From: B4-G1 sp964393895
GTDB taxonomy: Bacteria; Chloroflexota; Anaerolineae; B4-G1
Assembly: GCA_964393895.1 (NCBI GenBank)
Contig: CAYMWP010000005.1
Coordinates: 1 to 64,000, forward strand
Length of the DNA stretch: 64,000 bases
Direction of reading: 5' to 3'
The position numbers and the translations under genes were made by a program. The notes below the pieces were generated by a model. It had not been told where the DNA came from, ran no database searches, and worked only from the letters and a program-made list of their open reading frames with translations. This document shows, in pieces, positions 51,274 to 59,948 of the stretch (position 1 is its first letter; every line of letters starts with the position of its first letter).

Positions 51274-53541
51274 ATGCCCACTTTCCCAACCTACCACGGC
51301 GAACTGCCCAAGTGCCTGAACCCGCGCAAATTGCGCCACTACTTCCTGCTGGCCTACTGGGTCTACTTCTTGACAATTGTCGTTGTGGTCGGATTGGCGT
51401 TCGGTGTAGCGGGCGGTGTGGAGTTCGGCGTAGTGGGGGGCGTGGAGGCCGGATTAGGGAGTATCATAGCAATCGGCGTACCGTTTGTCGTGGCGGGCGG
51501 CGTGGGCGCCCTGCGCGCCATCTTTTACCCATTTCAAGTCATTCCGGCGCTGCGCAGCGCGTTCCGAGAGAGAAGACATCCGCTGGAATGGGACGAACTG
51601 ATCATCCTACCGCTGCCCGGCACGCGGCGCGCACTGGCCCGGCGGCTGAAACAGGATGAAACGGCGGGCCTGCGCCTTCTGACCCAGGCAGCCCGTAATC
51701 CTTTTCAACGCTGGGCAGCTCAGGCGGCCTTGCAACTCTACCTGCACGAGCAATCATCGCCGCTACAGCTTCTCTATACCTTGCTAGCCGGCCCCGCTTT
51801 GAGTGAGTACGTCTCTGCACCGGCGACTAAGCAGGATTGGGAAAAGCTGCCCAGCGTCAGGCAACTGCTGTTGGGCGAATTGGCAGGGCATTGGGTGAAT
51901 TGCAGCAGCGACCCAGTGAACCAGTTAGCCGAACGTCTAGTCTGGTTGCTGACCTGGCCCCTCCGCGACCATCGCAAGACATCGTTGACCCGTTTCGCCG
52001 GTATGCTCTACGAGTTGCTGGAGAAGAAGCAAGAAACCAGGTTTTTCGGAAAAAACCTGGTTTCTGAACCTATCCGCCCCACCGTCCTGACCGCGCTGAA
52101 CCGGTTGGGCGAGGTGGGCGCGGAGGTCGCCGCCTACCAGGACTCTACCAGCCGCGTCAATCAACTGGCCGCGCTGGCCCGCGCCACCGATGACCTGGAT
52201 GACCTGGACGAATACGTCGCGGCGCAGGTGATGGCCCCGGAGCAGTACATCCTGCGCTACATCATCCAACAGTGGCGGCGGCTGGTCAGCGAGGCCGGCG
52301 GCGAGGTGGGCCGCGCCGAGGAAACCGGCCCGGTCGCCAACCCCTACGTGGCCGGCAACCCGGTGGTCGGCGATCTGTTCGTAGGTCGTGAAGACATCCT
52401 ACGCCGCCTGGAGGAACTGTGGGGCGGCTCGGGGCAAAAGCCATCGGTTGTGCTCTACGGCCACCGGCGCATGGGCAAATCCTCCATCCTGCACAACCTG
52501 GGCGACCGCTTTGGGGCGCAGACGGTGATCGTGGACTTTAACATGCAGCGCGTGGGCCTGGTCGCCAGCACCAGCGAACTGCTCTACAACCTGGCGCTGG
52601 CGTTGTACGACGAAGAAACCAGGTTTTTCAGCAAGCAACGCGACAAAACCCTGGTTTCTCTCGAACCGGACGAGGAGCGATTCACCGCCCACAACCCCTA
52701 CACTGCTTTCGGCCGCTTCCTCAAGCACCTAGACAGTGTGCGAGCAGAGCGGTGCTTTATCGTCACCGTGGACGAGTTCGAACTGGTCGAGCAACTGATC
52801 GCCGAGGGCAAGCTGGAACCGCACCTGCTCGATTTCTGGCGCGGCCTGATCCAGACCTATCCCTGGTTCGTGATGGCCTTTGCCGGGCTGCACACACTCC
52901 AGGAGATGACGCGCGATTACTGGCACCCACTCTTTGGCAGCGTCACCCCTATCCCGGTCAGCTTTCTCGACCACGAGGCGGCCTGGCGGCTGATCACCCA
53001 GCCCACGCCCGAATTTTCGCTGAACTATGACCGGGAAGCCGTGAAGTGCATCATCGCCCTAACCCACGGCCAGCCCTATCTGGTGCAGCTCGTCGGTCAC
53101 GGACTGGTGGCCCGCTTTAACCAGCTGACTTTTGAGGAGGGTAAGGAACGGGAGTGGCGTTTCAGCCTGACCGACGTCGAGGCGGTCGTCAACGCGCCCG
53201 AGTTCTACCGCGACGGCGATGCTTACTTTACCGGCGTCTGGCGGCAGGCCGAGACGAGTGATCCGCCGGAACAGACGGCCGTGCTACGCGCGCTGGCAGC
53301 AAAATCTGCTGCGCTCGGTGAATTCGGATACGGGGAAGCAACCTATGGCAGTGTACGGCTTATGACAGCCGTGGAGATAGCTCACCAAACCAAGCTCGCG
53401 CTGGAAAAAGTAGAACGTGCACTGGAAACATTGGCGCAGCACGACGTTGTGATGGAAACAGAAGGACGCTGGCAATTCACCGTCGAACTGATGCGCCGCT
53501 GGGTAAGAAACCAGGTTTTTCGGAAAAAACCTGGTTTCTAA
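51274..53541 (+). CDS. membrane-anchored STAND/AAA ATPase carrying three in-frame REP insertions
   Basis: A 755-aa protein. Two hydrophobic stretches near the N-terminus (~25-90, rich in GV and GG) anchor it. A helical repeat-like region (~105-350) follows. The STAND NTPase starts at the VGDLFVGREDILRRLEELW motif, with Walker A GHRRMGKSS at 396 and Walker B FIVTVDEFE; a winged-helix-like end follows (LMTAVEIAHQTKLALEKVE). Three REP palindromes lie in the frame, coding ETRFFGKNLVS (~253), ETRFFSKQRDKTLVS (~447) and the terminal RNQVFRKKPGF (745-755). The second falls between the Walker A and Walker B motifs, yet the frame stays open. It is probably a partner or relative of the caspase-STAND protein upstream. 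Function is unknown. Confidence 0.8.
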   Translation: MPTFPTYHGELPKCLNPRKLRHYFLLAYWVYFLTIVVVVGLAFGVAGGVEFGVVGGVEAGLGSIIAIGVPFVVAGGVGALRAIFYPFQVIPALRSAFRERRHPLEWDELIILPLPGTRRALARRLKQDETAGLRLLTQAARNPFQRWAAQAALQLYLHEQSSPLQLLYTLLAGPALSEYVSAPATKQDWEKLPSVRQLLLGELAGHWVNCSSDPVNQLAERLVWLLTWPLRDHRKTSLTRFAGMLYELLEKKQETRFFGKNLVSEPIRPTVLTALNRLGEVGAEVAAYQDSTSRVNQLAALARATDDLDDLDEYVAAQVMAPEQYILRYIIQQWRRLVSEAGGEVGRAEETGPVANPYVAGNPVVGDLFVGREDILRRLEELWGGSGQKPSVVLYGHRRMGKSSILHNLGDRFGAQTVIVDFNMQRVGLVASTSELLYNLALALYDEETRFFSKQRDKTLVSLEPDEERFTAHNPYTAFGRFLKHLDSVRAERCFIVTVDEFELVEQLIAEGKLEPHLLDFWRGLIQTYPWFVMAFAGLHTLQEMTRDYWHPLFGSVTPIPVSFLDHEAAWRLITQPTPEFSLNYDREAVKCIIALTHGQPYLVQLVGHGLVARFNQLTFEEGKEREWRFSLTDVEAVVNAPEFYRDGDAYFTGVWRQAETSDPPEQTAVLRALAAKSAALGEFGYGEATYGSVRLMTAVEIAHQTKLALEKVERALETLAQHDVVMETEGRWQFTVELMRRWVRNQVFRKKPGF
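52032..52065. repeat. 34-bp REP palindrome inside STAND gene, copy 1
   Basis: Perfect 15-bp arms with CGGA loop. The element has no stop codon in any of six frames and encodes ETRFFGKNLVS here. Confidence 0.92.
52614..52659. repeat. 46-bp REP palindrome inside STAND gene, copy 2
   Basis: Left arm AGAAACCAGGTTTTT, right arm AAAACCCTGGTTTCT (one mismatch), loop CAGCAAGCAACGCGAC. It is read in the same phase as copy 1, coding ETRFFSKQRDKTLVS. Confidence 0.9.
53506..53539. repeat. 34-bp REP palindrome at STAND gene end, copy 3
   Basis: Identical in sequence to copy 1 (15-bp arms, CGGA loop) but read in another phase (RNQVFRKKPGF). Its last base is the first base of the TAA stop codon. Confidence 0.92.
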
Positions 53542-53561
53542 TTCTGTGAAGGAGAAACCAA

Positions 53562-55736
53562 ATGACAAACCGCAAATTCATGATCGCCCTGCTCGTTGTG
53601 GGAATAGTTCTGCTCGTGGCGGCCGGGGCCGCCTATCTCGTATACTCACAAAGCAGCCAAGCGCCAGAGATCAGCCCACCCCTCTCGCTGGCCGAGCTGG
53701 CCGAGCAGTACCCTAAACTGGCTCACATCCTCCAGGATCCCGAATTGGACTCGGTCTACAAAGAGTTCCTCCTGGCCTACGAGGAGGGGGGCGAGGAAGC
53801 AGCGCTGGAACTGGCTCGCAAGCGCGGTATGCTCACCCCAAGCGGAGACATCGCCATCACCCTCGTCCTCGACACAGAGGAAAACGAGCGACTGGCGACC
53901 CAACTCCAGAACGCCGGCGTCACCGTCGTCAGCGCCTACCGCGACCGGGTCAACGTCGCCGTACCGATGGAAATGGTCAAAGCCGAGTTGCAATCCAACC
54001 AGCCTGGGGCGGTCTTTAACCGGCTCACCGAGCTGGAACACGTCATCGGCGTGGAACTGCCAGAAAAGCGCGTCCCCGACGGCAGCGACATCGAAGGAGA
54101 AGGGGTGAGCATCATTGACGCCGACGAGTGGCAGCAGGCTGGGTTCAGCGGCGCCGGGCTGCGCATCGGCGTGCTCGACCTGGGCTTTGGCGGCTACCAG
54201 GACCTCTTGGGCGTCGAACTGCCGGACGAAGTGACCATCGCCACCTTTGGCTGGTACGACGAGGAAGAGGTTCACGGCACCGCCTGCGCCGAGATCGTCC
54301 ACGAGGTGGCCCCGGAGGCCGAGCTCTTCCTCGCCTGGTACGATGGCTCCGACGCCTCGATGGGCGAGGCGGTGGACTGGCTGCTGGAGCAGAGGGTGGA
54401 CATCATCTCCCACTCGGCCGGAGGTCTGGTCGGCCCCCGCGACGGCAGCGAGTGGGACGCCCGGCTGGTGGACGATCTGGCCGCCCAGGGCATCCTCTGG
54501 GTCAACTCGGCCGGCAACGAGGGACTGGGCCACTACCGGGGCAGCTTTACCGACGAGGACGGCGACAACCTCCACGAGTTTGCGCCGGGCGACGAGATGC
54601 TGCCCATCTACAACTGGGGCTTTGTCAAAGTCATTCTCAGTTGGGACGACGACTGGGAAAAAGCCAGTCAGGACTATGAGCTTTACCTCTACGACGCGGA
54701 CGGCAACGAGCTGGCCGTCTCCCAGGACGCCCAATCAGGCGAGTTGGGACACGAGCCTTACGAGGGAATCCTGTACGAAACCGGAGGCGAAACCGTCTAC
54801 GCCGTCGTCGAGGCTTACGAGGTTGACCTGGTCGTGACACTGGACGTCTACGTGTACGGCGGAGACGTGGCCTATCCCTCCCCGGCCCACAGCATTTGCC
54901 CGCCGGGCGACGCCGTGGGGTCGCTGACGGTGGGGGCCGTCAACTATTGGGACGACAGCCTGGCCGACTATAGCTCCCAGGGGCCGACCAGCGATGGACG
55001 GCTCAAGCCCGAGATCTCGGCTCCGGCGGGCGTCTCCGGGTACACCTACGGCAACCGCGGATTCGACGGCACGTCAGCTTCCTGCCCCCACACCGCCGGG
55101 GCCGCCGCGCTGGTCTGGCAGGCCCACCCCGAGTTCAGCCGCCAGGAAGTGGTGGACTTTTTGCTGAACCGCGCCCTGGACCTGGGACCCTCCGGCCCAG
55201 ACACCGGCTACGGCTACGGACGGCTGCAACTCTCGTCACCGCCCGCAGAAGTACCGCCCACCCCGCTGCCCGACGCCGATACTCCCACCCCACCGCCCGA
55301 CGCGACCCCGGCGTTGCTGCCCACTACCACCCCCGTGCCCTACGTCACCGTCACTCCAGCGCCGCCACCACCGCCGCCGCCCGCGACCGGAGCAGGGGTC
55401 GGCCTGCTGGCATTGACCGGCATCGGCCTGCTCATCGGAGGGCTGGGCTGCGCAGGGGCAGGCTTGTTGCTGGTGGGCGTGATCGGCCTGGTCGTGATGG
55501 GGCGACGCTCGCGGCGGGCGCGACCGGCCCCGGCTCCCTACGTACCTCCGCCGCCGCCGCAGCTTCAACCTACGCGCTGTCAATCTTGCGGGGCAGTGAT
55601 ACGGCCCGGCGCGCTTTTCTGCCCCACCTGCGGCACACCCACCGCGCCGCGCGACCAGTCCCGTTTCTGCCGCCACTGCGGAGCCCCGCTGAAAGAAAGT
55701 TCCCGCTTCTGTCCCAAGTGCGGGCAGTCGGTGTAG
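53562..55736 (+). CDS. membrane subtilisin-like (S8) protease with C-terminal zinc ribbons
   Basis: A 724-aa protease. An N-terminal membrane or signal segment (~5-28) is followed by a ~170-residue helical pro-region. The S8 domain has the catalytic triad D206 (IGVLDLGFGG), H238 (EVHGTACAEI) and S505 (GTSASCPHTAG), with the oxyanion Asn in NSAGNEG. A beta-rich insert lies between ~340 and 440. After a Pro/Thr linker, a membrane helix spans ~613-650, and the tail carries two zinc ribbons (CQSC...FCPTC and CRHC...FCPKC). If the protease faces outward, the ribbons face the cytoplasm, the same arrangement as the vWA protein at 37173. It is the last gene of the signalling island and may cleave receptor stalks or adhesins (inference). 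Confidence 0.88.
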   Translation: MTNRKFMIALLVVGIVLLVAAGAAYLVYSQSSQAPEISPPLSLAELAEQYPKLAHILQDPELDSVYKEFLLAYEEGGEEAALELARKRGMLTPSGDIAITLVLDTEENERLATQLQNAGVTVVSAYRDRVNVAVPMEMVKAELQSNQPGAVFNRLTELEHVIGVELPEKRVPDGSDIEGEGVSIIDADEWQQAGFSGAGLRIGVLDLGFGGYQDLLGVELPDEVTIATFGWYDEEEVHGTACAEIVHEVAPEAELFLAWYDGSDASMGEAVDWLLEQRVDIISHSAGGLVGPRDGSEWDARLVDDLAAQGILWVNSAGNEGLGHYRGSFTDEDGDNLHEFAPGDEMLPIYNWGFVKVILSWDDDWEKASQDYELYLYDADGNELAVSQDAQSGELGHEPYEGILYETGGETVYAVVEAYEVDLVVTLDVYVYGGDVAYPSPAHSICPPGDAVGSLTVGAVNYWDDSLADYSSQGPTSDGRLKPEISAPAGVSGYTYGNRGFDGTSASCPHTAGAAALVWQAHPEFSRQEVVDFLLNRALDLGPSGPDTGYGYGRLQLSSPPAEVPPTPLPDADTPTPPPDATPALLPTTTPVPYVTVTPAPPPPPPPATGAGVGLLALTGIGLLIGGLGCAGAGLLLVGVIGLVVMGRRSRRARPAPAPYVPPPPPQLQPTRCQSCGAVIRPGALFCPTCGTPTAPRDQSRFCRHCGAPLKESSRFCPKCGQSV

Positions 55737-55810
55737 AACCCGCAAAGCCGTTTCTCGTTTGCTCACCAGGCATCGCCACATCCTGGCTCTTTCCACCAAG
55801 CAGGGTGTGA

Positions 55811-55839
55811 TTGACAGATACAACTTTTCGTAGTATAAT
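55811..55839 (+). promoter_or_regulatory. consensus sigma-70 promoter for the S1/S14 genes
   Basis: TTGACA at 55811-55816 and TATAAT at 55834-55839 with an exact 17-bp spacer: both hexamers are perfect. It should be a very strong promoter. The start codon 55885 is ~39 nt from the expected start site. Confidence 0.85.
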
Positions 55840-55856
55840 ATATCTAAACGATATAT
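55838..55856. promoter_or_regulatory. AT-rich inverted repeat overlapping the transcription start (possible operator)
   Basis: ATATATC-TAAAC-GATATAT is a 7-bp inverted repeat covering the end of the -10 and the expected start site. A repressor bound here would block the strong promoter. The protein is unknown. Confidence 0.4.
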
Positions 55857-55884
55857 ATCGAAAACTAGGCGTACGAGGAGTTGA

Positions 55885-57144
55885 ATGGAGATTCGCGAGA
55901 GTGGTAAAGTGGGGGCAGGAGCGAACGCACGACAAGGTATGACAGAAAAACAGCGTACCAACCCCAACCAACGACTGGCAACACTGATCAAGGAAAAATA
56001 CGACTACACACGCCCGAGGCGTGGAGAGGTTCGTGAAGCGGTCATCCTTTCCATCGGCGAGAACGACATGTTCGTTGACCTGGGAGCCAAACGGGATGGC
56101 ATTGTCCCACCTACTGACCTAGAGTTGTTGGACGATGCTTACCGCGCCAGCCTGGAAGTTGGAGATCACGTCCCAATTGTCATCCTGAAAACCTGGGGGC
56201 GTCGCGACGGGGTCATCCTGGTATCGTTGAATAAGGGGCTGGAGCATAAGGACTGGCTGAGGGCCCAGGATTTGTTGGAGAGTGGGAATGTTTTCGAGGC
56301 CACAGTGACCAAGTCCAACCGTGGGGGTGTCATTGTCCCATTTGGCCCCCTGCAAGGGTTCGTTCCGAACTCGCACCTGACCTCCATACCCCGGGGTTGG
56401 CGGGGGAAGCGTCTGCGGGAGGCAAAGGCCGAGCTGGTAGGACAGACTCTGTCACTGGTGGTGATCGAAGTGAATCAGCAAAAGCAGCGTCTGGTGTTGT
56501 CGGAGCGCGCTGCAAGACGCCGCAGGCGTCAGCAACTGCTCGAGGAATTGACCGCAGGGGAAGTGAGGACCGGCATCGTGTGCAACCTGGTTGACTTTGG
56601 CGCTTTCGTGGATTTGGGTGGCCTGGACGGCTTGATCCACGTCTCTGAACTGAGTTGGAGGCACATAGACCATCCACAAGAGGTACTGAACGTAGGAGAT
56701 AAAGTGGAAGTGTATGTCATCAATGTGGATCGAGAACGGAAGCGTATCGGGTTGAGCCGCAAGCGGCTGTTGCCCGATCCCTGGCATAGTGTGACCGGGC
56801 ATCTGCACGAGGGGGGCGTTGTCAAAGGGACTGTGACAAACGTGGTAGAGTTTGGCGCCTTTGTGAACCTCGGCGAGGGAGTTGAGGGATTGATCCACGT
56901 TTCTGAAATACCAGGCGGCGAGGCTAATCTCATAGATCTGGAGCCAGGTTCTCCGGTCACCGTGTGTGTGTTGGGAATCAACGACCGGAAACGCCAGGTC
57001 GCGCTCAGGCTGGAGGAGATGGTTTCAGTCCCGTCCATATCTCAAGAATCCAAGCTCGACGAACAAGTTTTGAGGAGATTTCGTGACCAGAAAGTGCCTG
57101 ATCGAACGGGAGAAGCGCAGAAAGCACAAAACGCAGGTGCGTAA
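55885..57144 (+). CDS. four-S1-domain RNA-binding protein (ribosomal protein S1-like)
   Basis: A 419-aa protein with four S1 OB-fold repeats starting near residues 46, 133, 230 and 312 (GEVREAVILSIGENDMFVDL; GNVFEATVTKS; GEVRTGIVCNLVDFGAFVDL; GGVVKGTVTNVVEFGAFVNL). The last two have the classic FGAFV...GLIHVSE signature. The length is typical of Gram-positive-type S1 homologues. It probably helps mRNA binding to the 30S subunit. ATG 55885 follows GAGGAG; ATG 55939 is a possible internal start. The 3' end overlaps the S14 gene by 62 nt in a different frame. Confidence 0.87.
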   Translation: MEIRESGKVGAGANARQGMTEKQRTNPNQRLATLIKEKYDYTRPRRGEVREAVILSIGENDMFVDLGAKRDGIVPPTDLELLDDAYRASLEVGDHVPIVILKTWGRRDGVILVSLNKGLEHKDWLRAQDLLESGNVFEATVTKSNRGGVIVPFGPLQGFVPNSHLTSIPRGWRGKRLREAKAELVGQTLSLVVIEVNQQKQRLVLSERAARRRRRQQLLEELTAGEVRTGIVCNLVDFGAFVDLGGLDGLIHVSELSWRHIDHPQEVLNVGDKVEVYVINVDRERKRIGLSRKRLLPDPWHSVTGHLHEGGVVKGTVTNVVEFGAFVNLGEGVEGLIHVSEIPGGEANLIDLEPGSPVTVCVLGINDRKRQVALRLEEMVSVPSISQESKLDEQVLRRFRDQKVPDRTGEAQKAQNAGA

Positions 57145-57265
57145 CCGCTGCAAGATATGCGGGCGTCCCCGGGGTTACATACGCCGATTCAAGTTATGCC
57201 GCATCTGCTTTCGCGAGTTGGCGCTACAGGGACTGATACCGGGCGTTCGCAAGGCAAGTTGGTGA
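57083..57265 (+). CDS. rpsN: 30S ribosomal protein S14 type Z
   Basis: A 60-aa zinc-binding S14 (C+ type): cysteine pairs CKIC and CRIC frame GRPRGYIRRFKL, and the protein ends in PGVRKASW as usual. The start is GTG 57083 with GAGGAGA 5 nt upstream. The whole start region lies inside the S1-like gene (62-nt overlap), so it depends on translation of that gene. Type Z S14 normally sits between L5 and S8 in the spc operon; here it stands apart, so it may be the only copy moved or an extra one. Confidence 0.93.
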   Translation: MTRKCLIEREKRRKHKTQVRNRCKICGRPRGYIRRFKLCRICFRELALQGLIPGVRKASW

Positions 57266-57317
57266 GAGTGAATCGTTCCTTCCATCTCCAGGTAAAAAGG
57301 TTGGAACGTATCCTTTA

Positions 57318-57365
57318 GGGCGCAGATAGACGCTGATCCACAGAACGCGGCGAAAATCTGTGTCC
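57318..57365. repeat. dispersed intergenic repeat of the GCAGAT/ATCTG type
   Basis: GGGCGCAGAT and ATCTGTGTCC form the outer arms (8 of 10 pair) around GACGCTGATCCAC. Related fragments lie at ~22918-23000 and ~28550-28565. It occupies the leader region of the first sigma factor gene. Confidence 0.5.
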
Positions 57366-57443
57366 GATTTCAAGTCTGGCAGGGTGCCTGGGTAATTGCG
57401 CCTCAAGCACAAGATTCCCAAGCATAAGGGTGTGTAGACGTGT

Positions 57444-58619
57444 ATGAAAGAGAGCAAAGCGCAGGAGCAACTGAATAGAATCCAATGGTTGCTGGACGAG
57501 GCGGGCGAGCAAGGATACCTCACCTCCGACCGGATACTGGAAGCGTTCCCTAAAGTGGAGAATGACCTGGATCAACTAGATACCCTCTTTGCCGCTCTCC
57601 ACGATCGAGAAATCCAAGTCTACAACAGCGAGGAGGAGGCCAAAGAGGATAGGGCGCGGGTGGAGGGCGGGGATGGGGATTGGAGCGCCACCTCCGACTT
57701 GAGCCTCATTCCCGCCAACGACACCGTCGGCTTGTACTTTAGTGAGATGAGCGACGTGCCCCTCCTGAGGTACGAGGAGGAAGTGGCGTTGGCCAAGCAA
57801 TTGGAGCAAGGGCGAGAAGCTCAGCATCAGTTAGCTCGCAACGATCACGATGCTCAAGAGCGGGCCAGGCTGAAGCGCAAAGTCAGGCAAGGGCAAGAGG
57901 CCCGCCAACACCTCATCAAGGCCAACACACGTCTCGTGGTGAGCGTGGCTAAGAGATACAGGGGACTGGGATTGCCTTTCCTCGATCTCATTCAGGCGGG
58001 CAACCTGGGTCTGATCAAGGCAACCGATAGGTTCGATTATCGGCGGGGATACAAGTTCGGCACTTATGCCACCTGGTGGATCCGCCAGGGCATCACTCGC
58101 GCCTTATCTCAACAGGGACGCACCATCCGCATCCCCGTTCACATGGGCGACCGGATCAGAAAACTTCTCAGGACGGCGCAAAAACTGGAGCAGCGCTCAG
58201 GACATCGGCCTGCGCCCGAGGAGATAGCTGAGGAAGCGGGGCTGGATTCCAACAAAGTGCGGTGGATGCTGCATGTCTCGGCGCGTCCCATATCGCTGGA
58301 TAAACCGGTGGGCGACGAGGAGGGAGCGACCGAATTCGGTAGCTTTATCGAAGACGAGGATACGCCCTCACCAGCTCAAAGCGTCGAGCAGCACCTGTTG
58401 CGCGAGGACTTGGAAGAGATGCTGACTGCCCTCACGCCACGCGAAGTCCGCGTCCTGCGCTTGCGCTTTGGCCTGGATGGCGACCGCGCTCACACTTTGC
58501 AAGAGGTAGGGAGGAAACTCGGCGTGACCCGGGAGCGCGCTCGCCAGATTGAGCGTAAGGCCCTAAGGAAACTGCGCCATCCGCGTCGCAGCCGCAAGCT
58601 ACGGCATTATCTGAGTTAG
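57444..58619 (+). CDS. sigA: primary-type sigma-70 factor
   Basis: A 391-aa RNA polymerase sigma factor. Residues ~8-55 look like region 1.1 (QGYLTSDRILEAFPKVENDL), followed by an acidic linker and region 1.2 (DTVGLYFSEMSDVPLL). Region 2 is canonical (ANTRLVVSVAKRYRGLGLPF; DLIQAGNLGLIKATDRFDY; GTYATWWIRQGITRAL), as are region 3 (RIPVHMGDRIRKL) and region 4.2 with the helix-turn-helix LQEVGRKLGVTRERARQIE. Regions 2.4 and 4.2 are complete, so it should read -10 and -35 boxes like those found in this window. Whether it is the essential housekeeping factor or one of several paralogues cannot be told here. Confidence 0.88.
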   Translation: MKESKAQEQLNRIQWLLDEAGEQGYLTSDRILEAFPKVENDLDQLDTLFAALHDREIQVYNSEEEAKEDRARVEGGDGDWSATSDLSLIPANDTVGLYFSEMSDVPLLRYEEEVALAKQLEQGREAQHQLARNDHDAQERARLKRKVRQGQEARQHLIKANTRLVVSVAKRYRGLGLPFLDLIQAGNLGLIKATDRFDYRRGYKFGTYATWWIRQGITRALSQQGRTIRIPVHMGDRIRKLLRTAQKLEQRSGHRPAPEEIAEEAGLDSNKVRWMLHVSARPISLDKPVGDEEGATEFGSFIEDEDTPSPAQSVEQHLLREDLEEMLTALTPREVRVLRLRFGLDGDRAHTLQEVGRKLGVTRERARQIERKALRKLRHPRRSRKLRHYLS

Positions 58620-58632
58620 AGGTGTAGCCGCT

Positions 58633-59148
58633 ATGAGTTTTCGTCATTTCATTCTGGGTTTGCTGGCCCAACAGCCAATGTCAGGCTACGATATCAAGCG
58701 TTTCCTCAAGAGCCTCGATTGGCTGATCGGGAGCCCCAGTTTTGGCAGTCTGTACCCTACACTGCATGCTTTGCTGAGAGACAACCTGGTAATCGTGGAT
58801 GTCGTTCATAGCGATGATAAACCACCACGGAAGGTTTACAGCATCACCGAGCCAGGTCGGCAAGTGCTGCACGAGTGGATCAACCAGCCGGTCGAGCCTG
58901 ACGTATCTCTGAGGGCTTTCCTGATGCGTTTGATGTTGGCCGGCAGTCTCTCGCGCGCCGGCCTGCTCGCGTGCCTACAGCAACGGCGCTGGCAGGTCGC
59001 ATCTAATCGTGCTGCTCTGGAACAGATCACTGAGCCCCATCACAAAGCCGTGGGATTAGGGCAACACCTGGCGTTTGACTTTGGATTAGCAGCAGCGACG
59101 GCAGAGTTAGCCTGGTTGGATCGCGCACTGGAGCGTCTGTCACAGTAG
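58633..59148 (+). CDS. PadR family transcriptional regulator
   Basis: A 171-aa regulator with an N-terminal winged helix of the PadR type (LGLLAQQPMSGYDIKRFL; SFGSLYPTLHALLRDNLV; PRKVYSITEPGRQVLHEW). The C-terminal helical part (~90-171) should mediate dimerisation. It begins 13 nt after the sigma factor and is probably co-transcribed. Its operator and ligand are not evident; the inverted repeat at 55838-55856 is a candidate only by proximity. Confidence 0.88.
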   Translation: MSFRHFILGLLAQQPMSGYDIKRFLKSLDWLIGSPSFGSLYPTLHALLRDNLVIVDVVHSDDKPPRKVYSITEPGRQVLHEWINQPVEPDVSLRAFLMRLMLAGSLSRAGLLACLQQRRWQVASNRAALEQITEPHHKAVGLGQHLAFDFGLAAATAELAWLDRALERLSQ

Positions 59149-59431
59149 CACCCTTTCCAGTGAAATTTTCGTACGTTCGGCGTAACCTACTATGACAGTT
59201 TCACAAGGCCCTTCCTCGTTTGCTTTCCAAGAACCGTTGAAATTCGCAGCCCTGGCCTAGATTCGACGACTGGGCAGTTACCCCGGAGAAAAAGATGCAA
59301 GACCAGGCAAAGGAGATTCTGTAACGTGAACTGGATGAACCGCGGGCTCAGATCATTGCCCCGGAGCAGCCATGCAAAACAAGCCCAACTACAGAGCGTT
59401 ATTCTGCAGGACAGAGACAGGAGGTAGCAGG

Positions 59432-59941
59432 ATGTTTGAAGTAGGTGAAGCGGTCGTCCATCCGATTCGTGGAGCCGGTATCGTGACGGACATAGAGGAA
59501 CTAGAACGGCACGGAAGTAGCAAAGAGTACTACAGGGTCAAATTGCTTGGCCAGGGGCATACCACGCTGATGATCCCGGTCAAAGCCGCCAAGGCAAGGG
59601 GGCTGCGGCACGCAATCCAGCGGTCCAGGTTAAAGCGCGTGTGGCGCGTCCTGCTCGCCGCCCCCGAGAAACTGCCCGCTCACTACAAGAAACGGTACGA
59701 ATTGGTCAAATCGAAGCTTCGAACCGGAGACCTTCTCCAGATCGCAGAGACGGTGAGGGACATGGCCTGGCGACGGAAACAGGAGGGTAGCCTCAACACA
59801 CGAGGGAAACGAATGTACAAGGAAGGAATAAGACTCCTCGCAGGCGAGATTGCCGCCGCACAAGGTACTGATTTGGCGGACGCCGAGGCTCAGGTCAGGG
59901 GCCGATTGTGGGAAAGCCTGCATCCAAAGAAGGTAGCATAG
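59432..59941 (+). CDS. CarD/CdnL-like transcription factor
   Basis: A 169-aa protein. Residues 1-~60 form a CarD/TRCF-type RNA polymerase-interaction domain (FEVGEAVVHPIRGAGIVTDI, then YYRVKLL and TTLMIPVKAA). The rest is the helical DNA-binding part (RWLL-like LPAHYKKRYELVKSKLRTGD, then RGKRMYKEGIRLLAGEIA). CarD proteins stabilise open promoter complexes with sigma-A. ATG 59432 is fixed by AGGAGGT at 59420-59426, though the frame runs 60 nt further upstream. The 283-bp gap before it holds only a degraded short frame. Confidence 0.88.
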   Translation: MFEVGEAVVHPIRGAGIVTDIEELERHGSSKEYYRVKLLGQGHTTLMIPVKAAKARGLRHAIQRSRLKRVWRVLLAAPEKLPAHYKKRYELVKSKLRTGDLLQIAETVRDMAWRRKQEGSLNTRGKRMYKEGIRLLAGEIAAAQGTDLADAEAQVRGRLWESLHPKKVA

Positions 59942-59948
59942 TTTCGAC

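Noticed and set aside
59295..59444. Short frame before the CarD-like gene (MQDQAKEIL, stop, then RELDEPRAQIIA)
   Set aside because: It has a fair ribosome site but is interrupted by TAA after nine codons and matches nothing I recognise; perhaps a relic.
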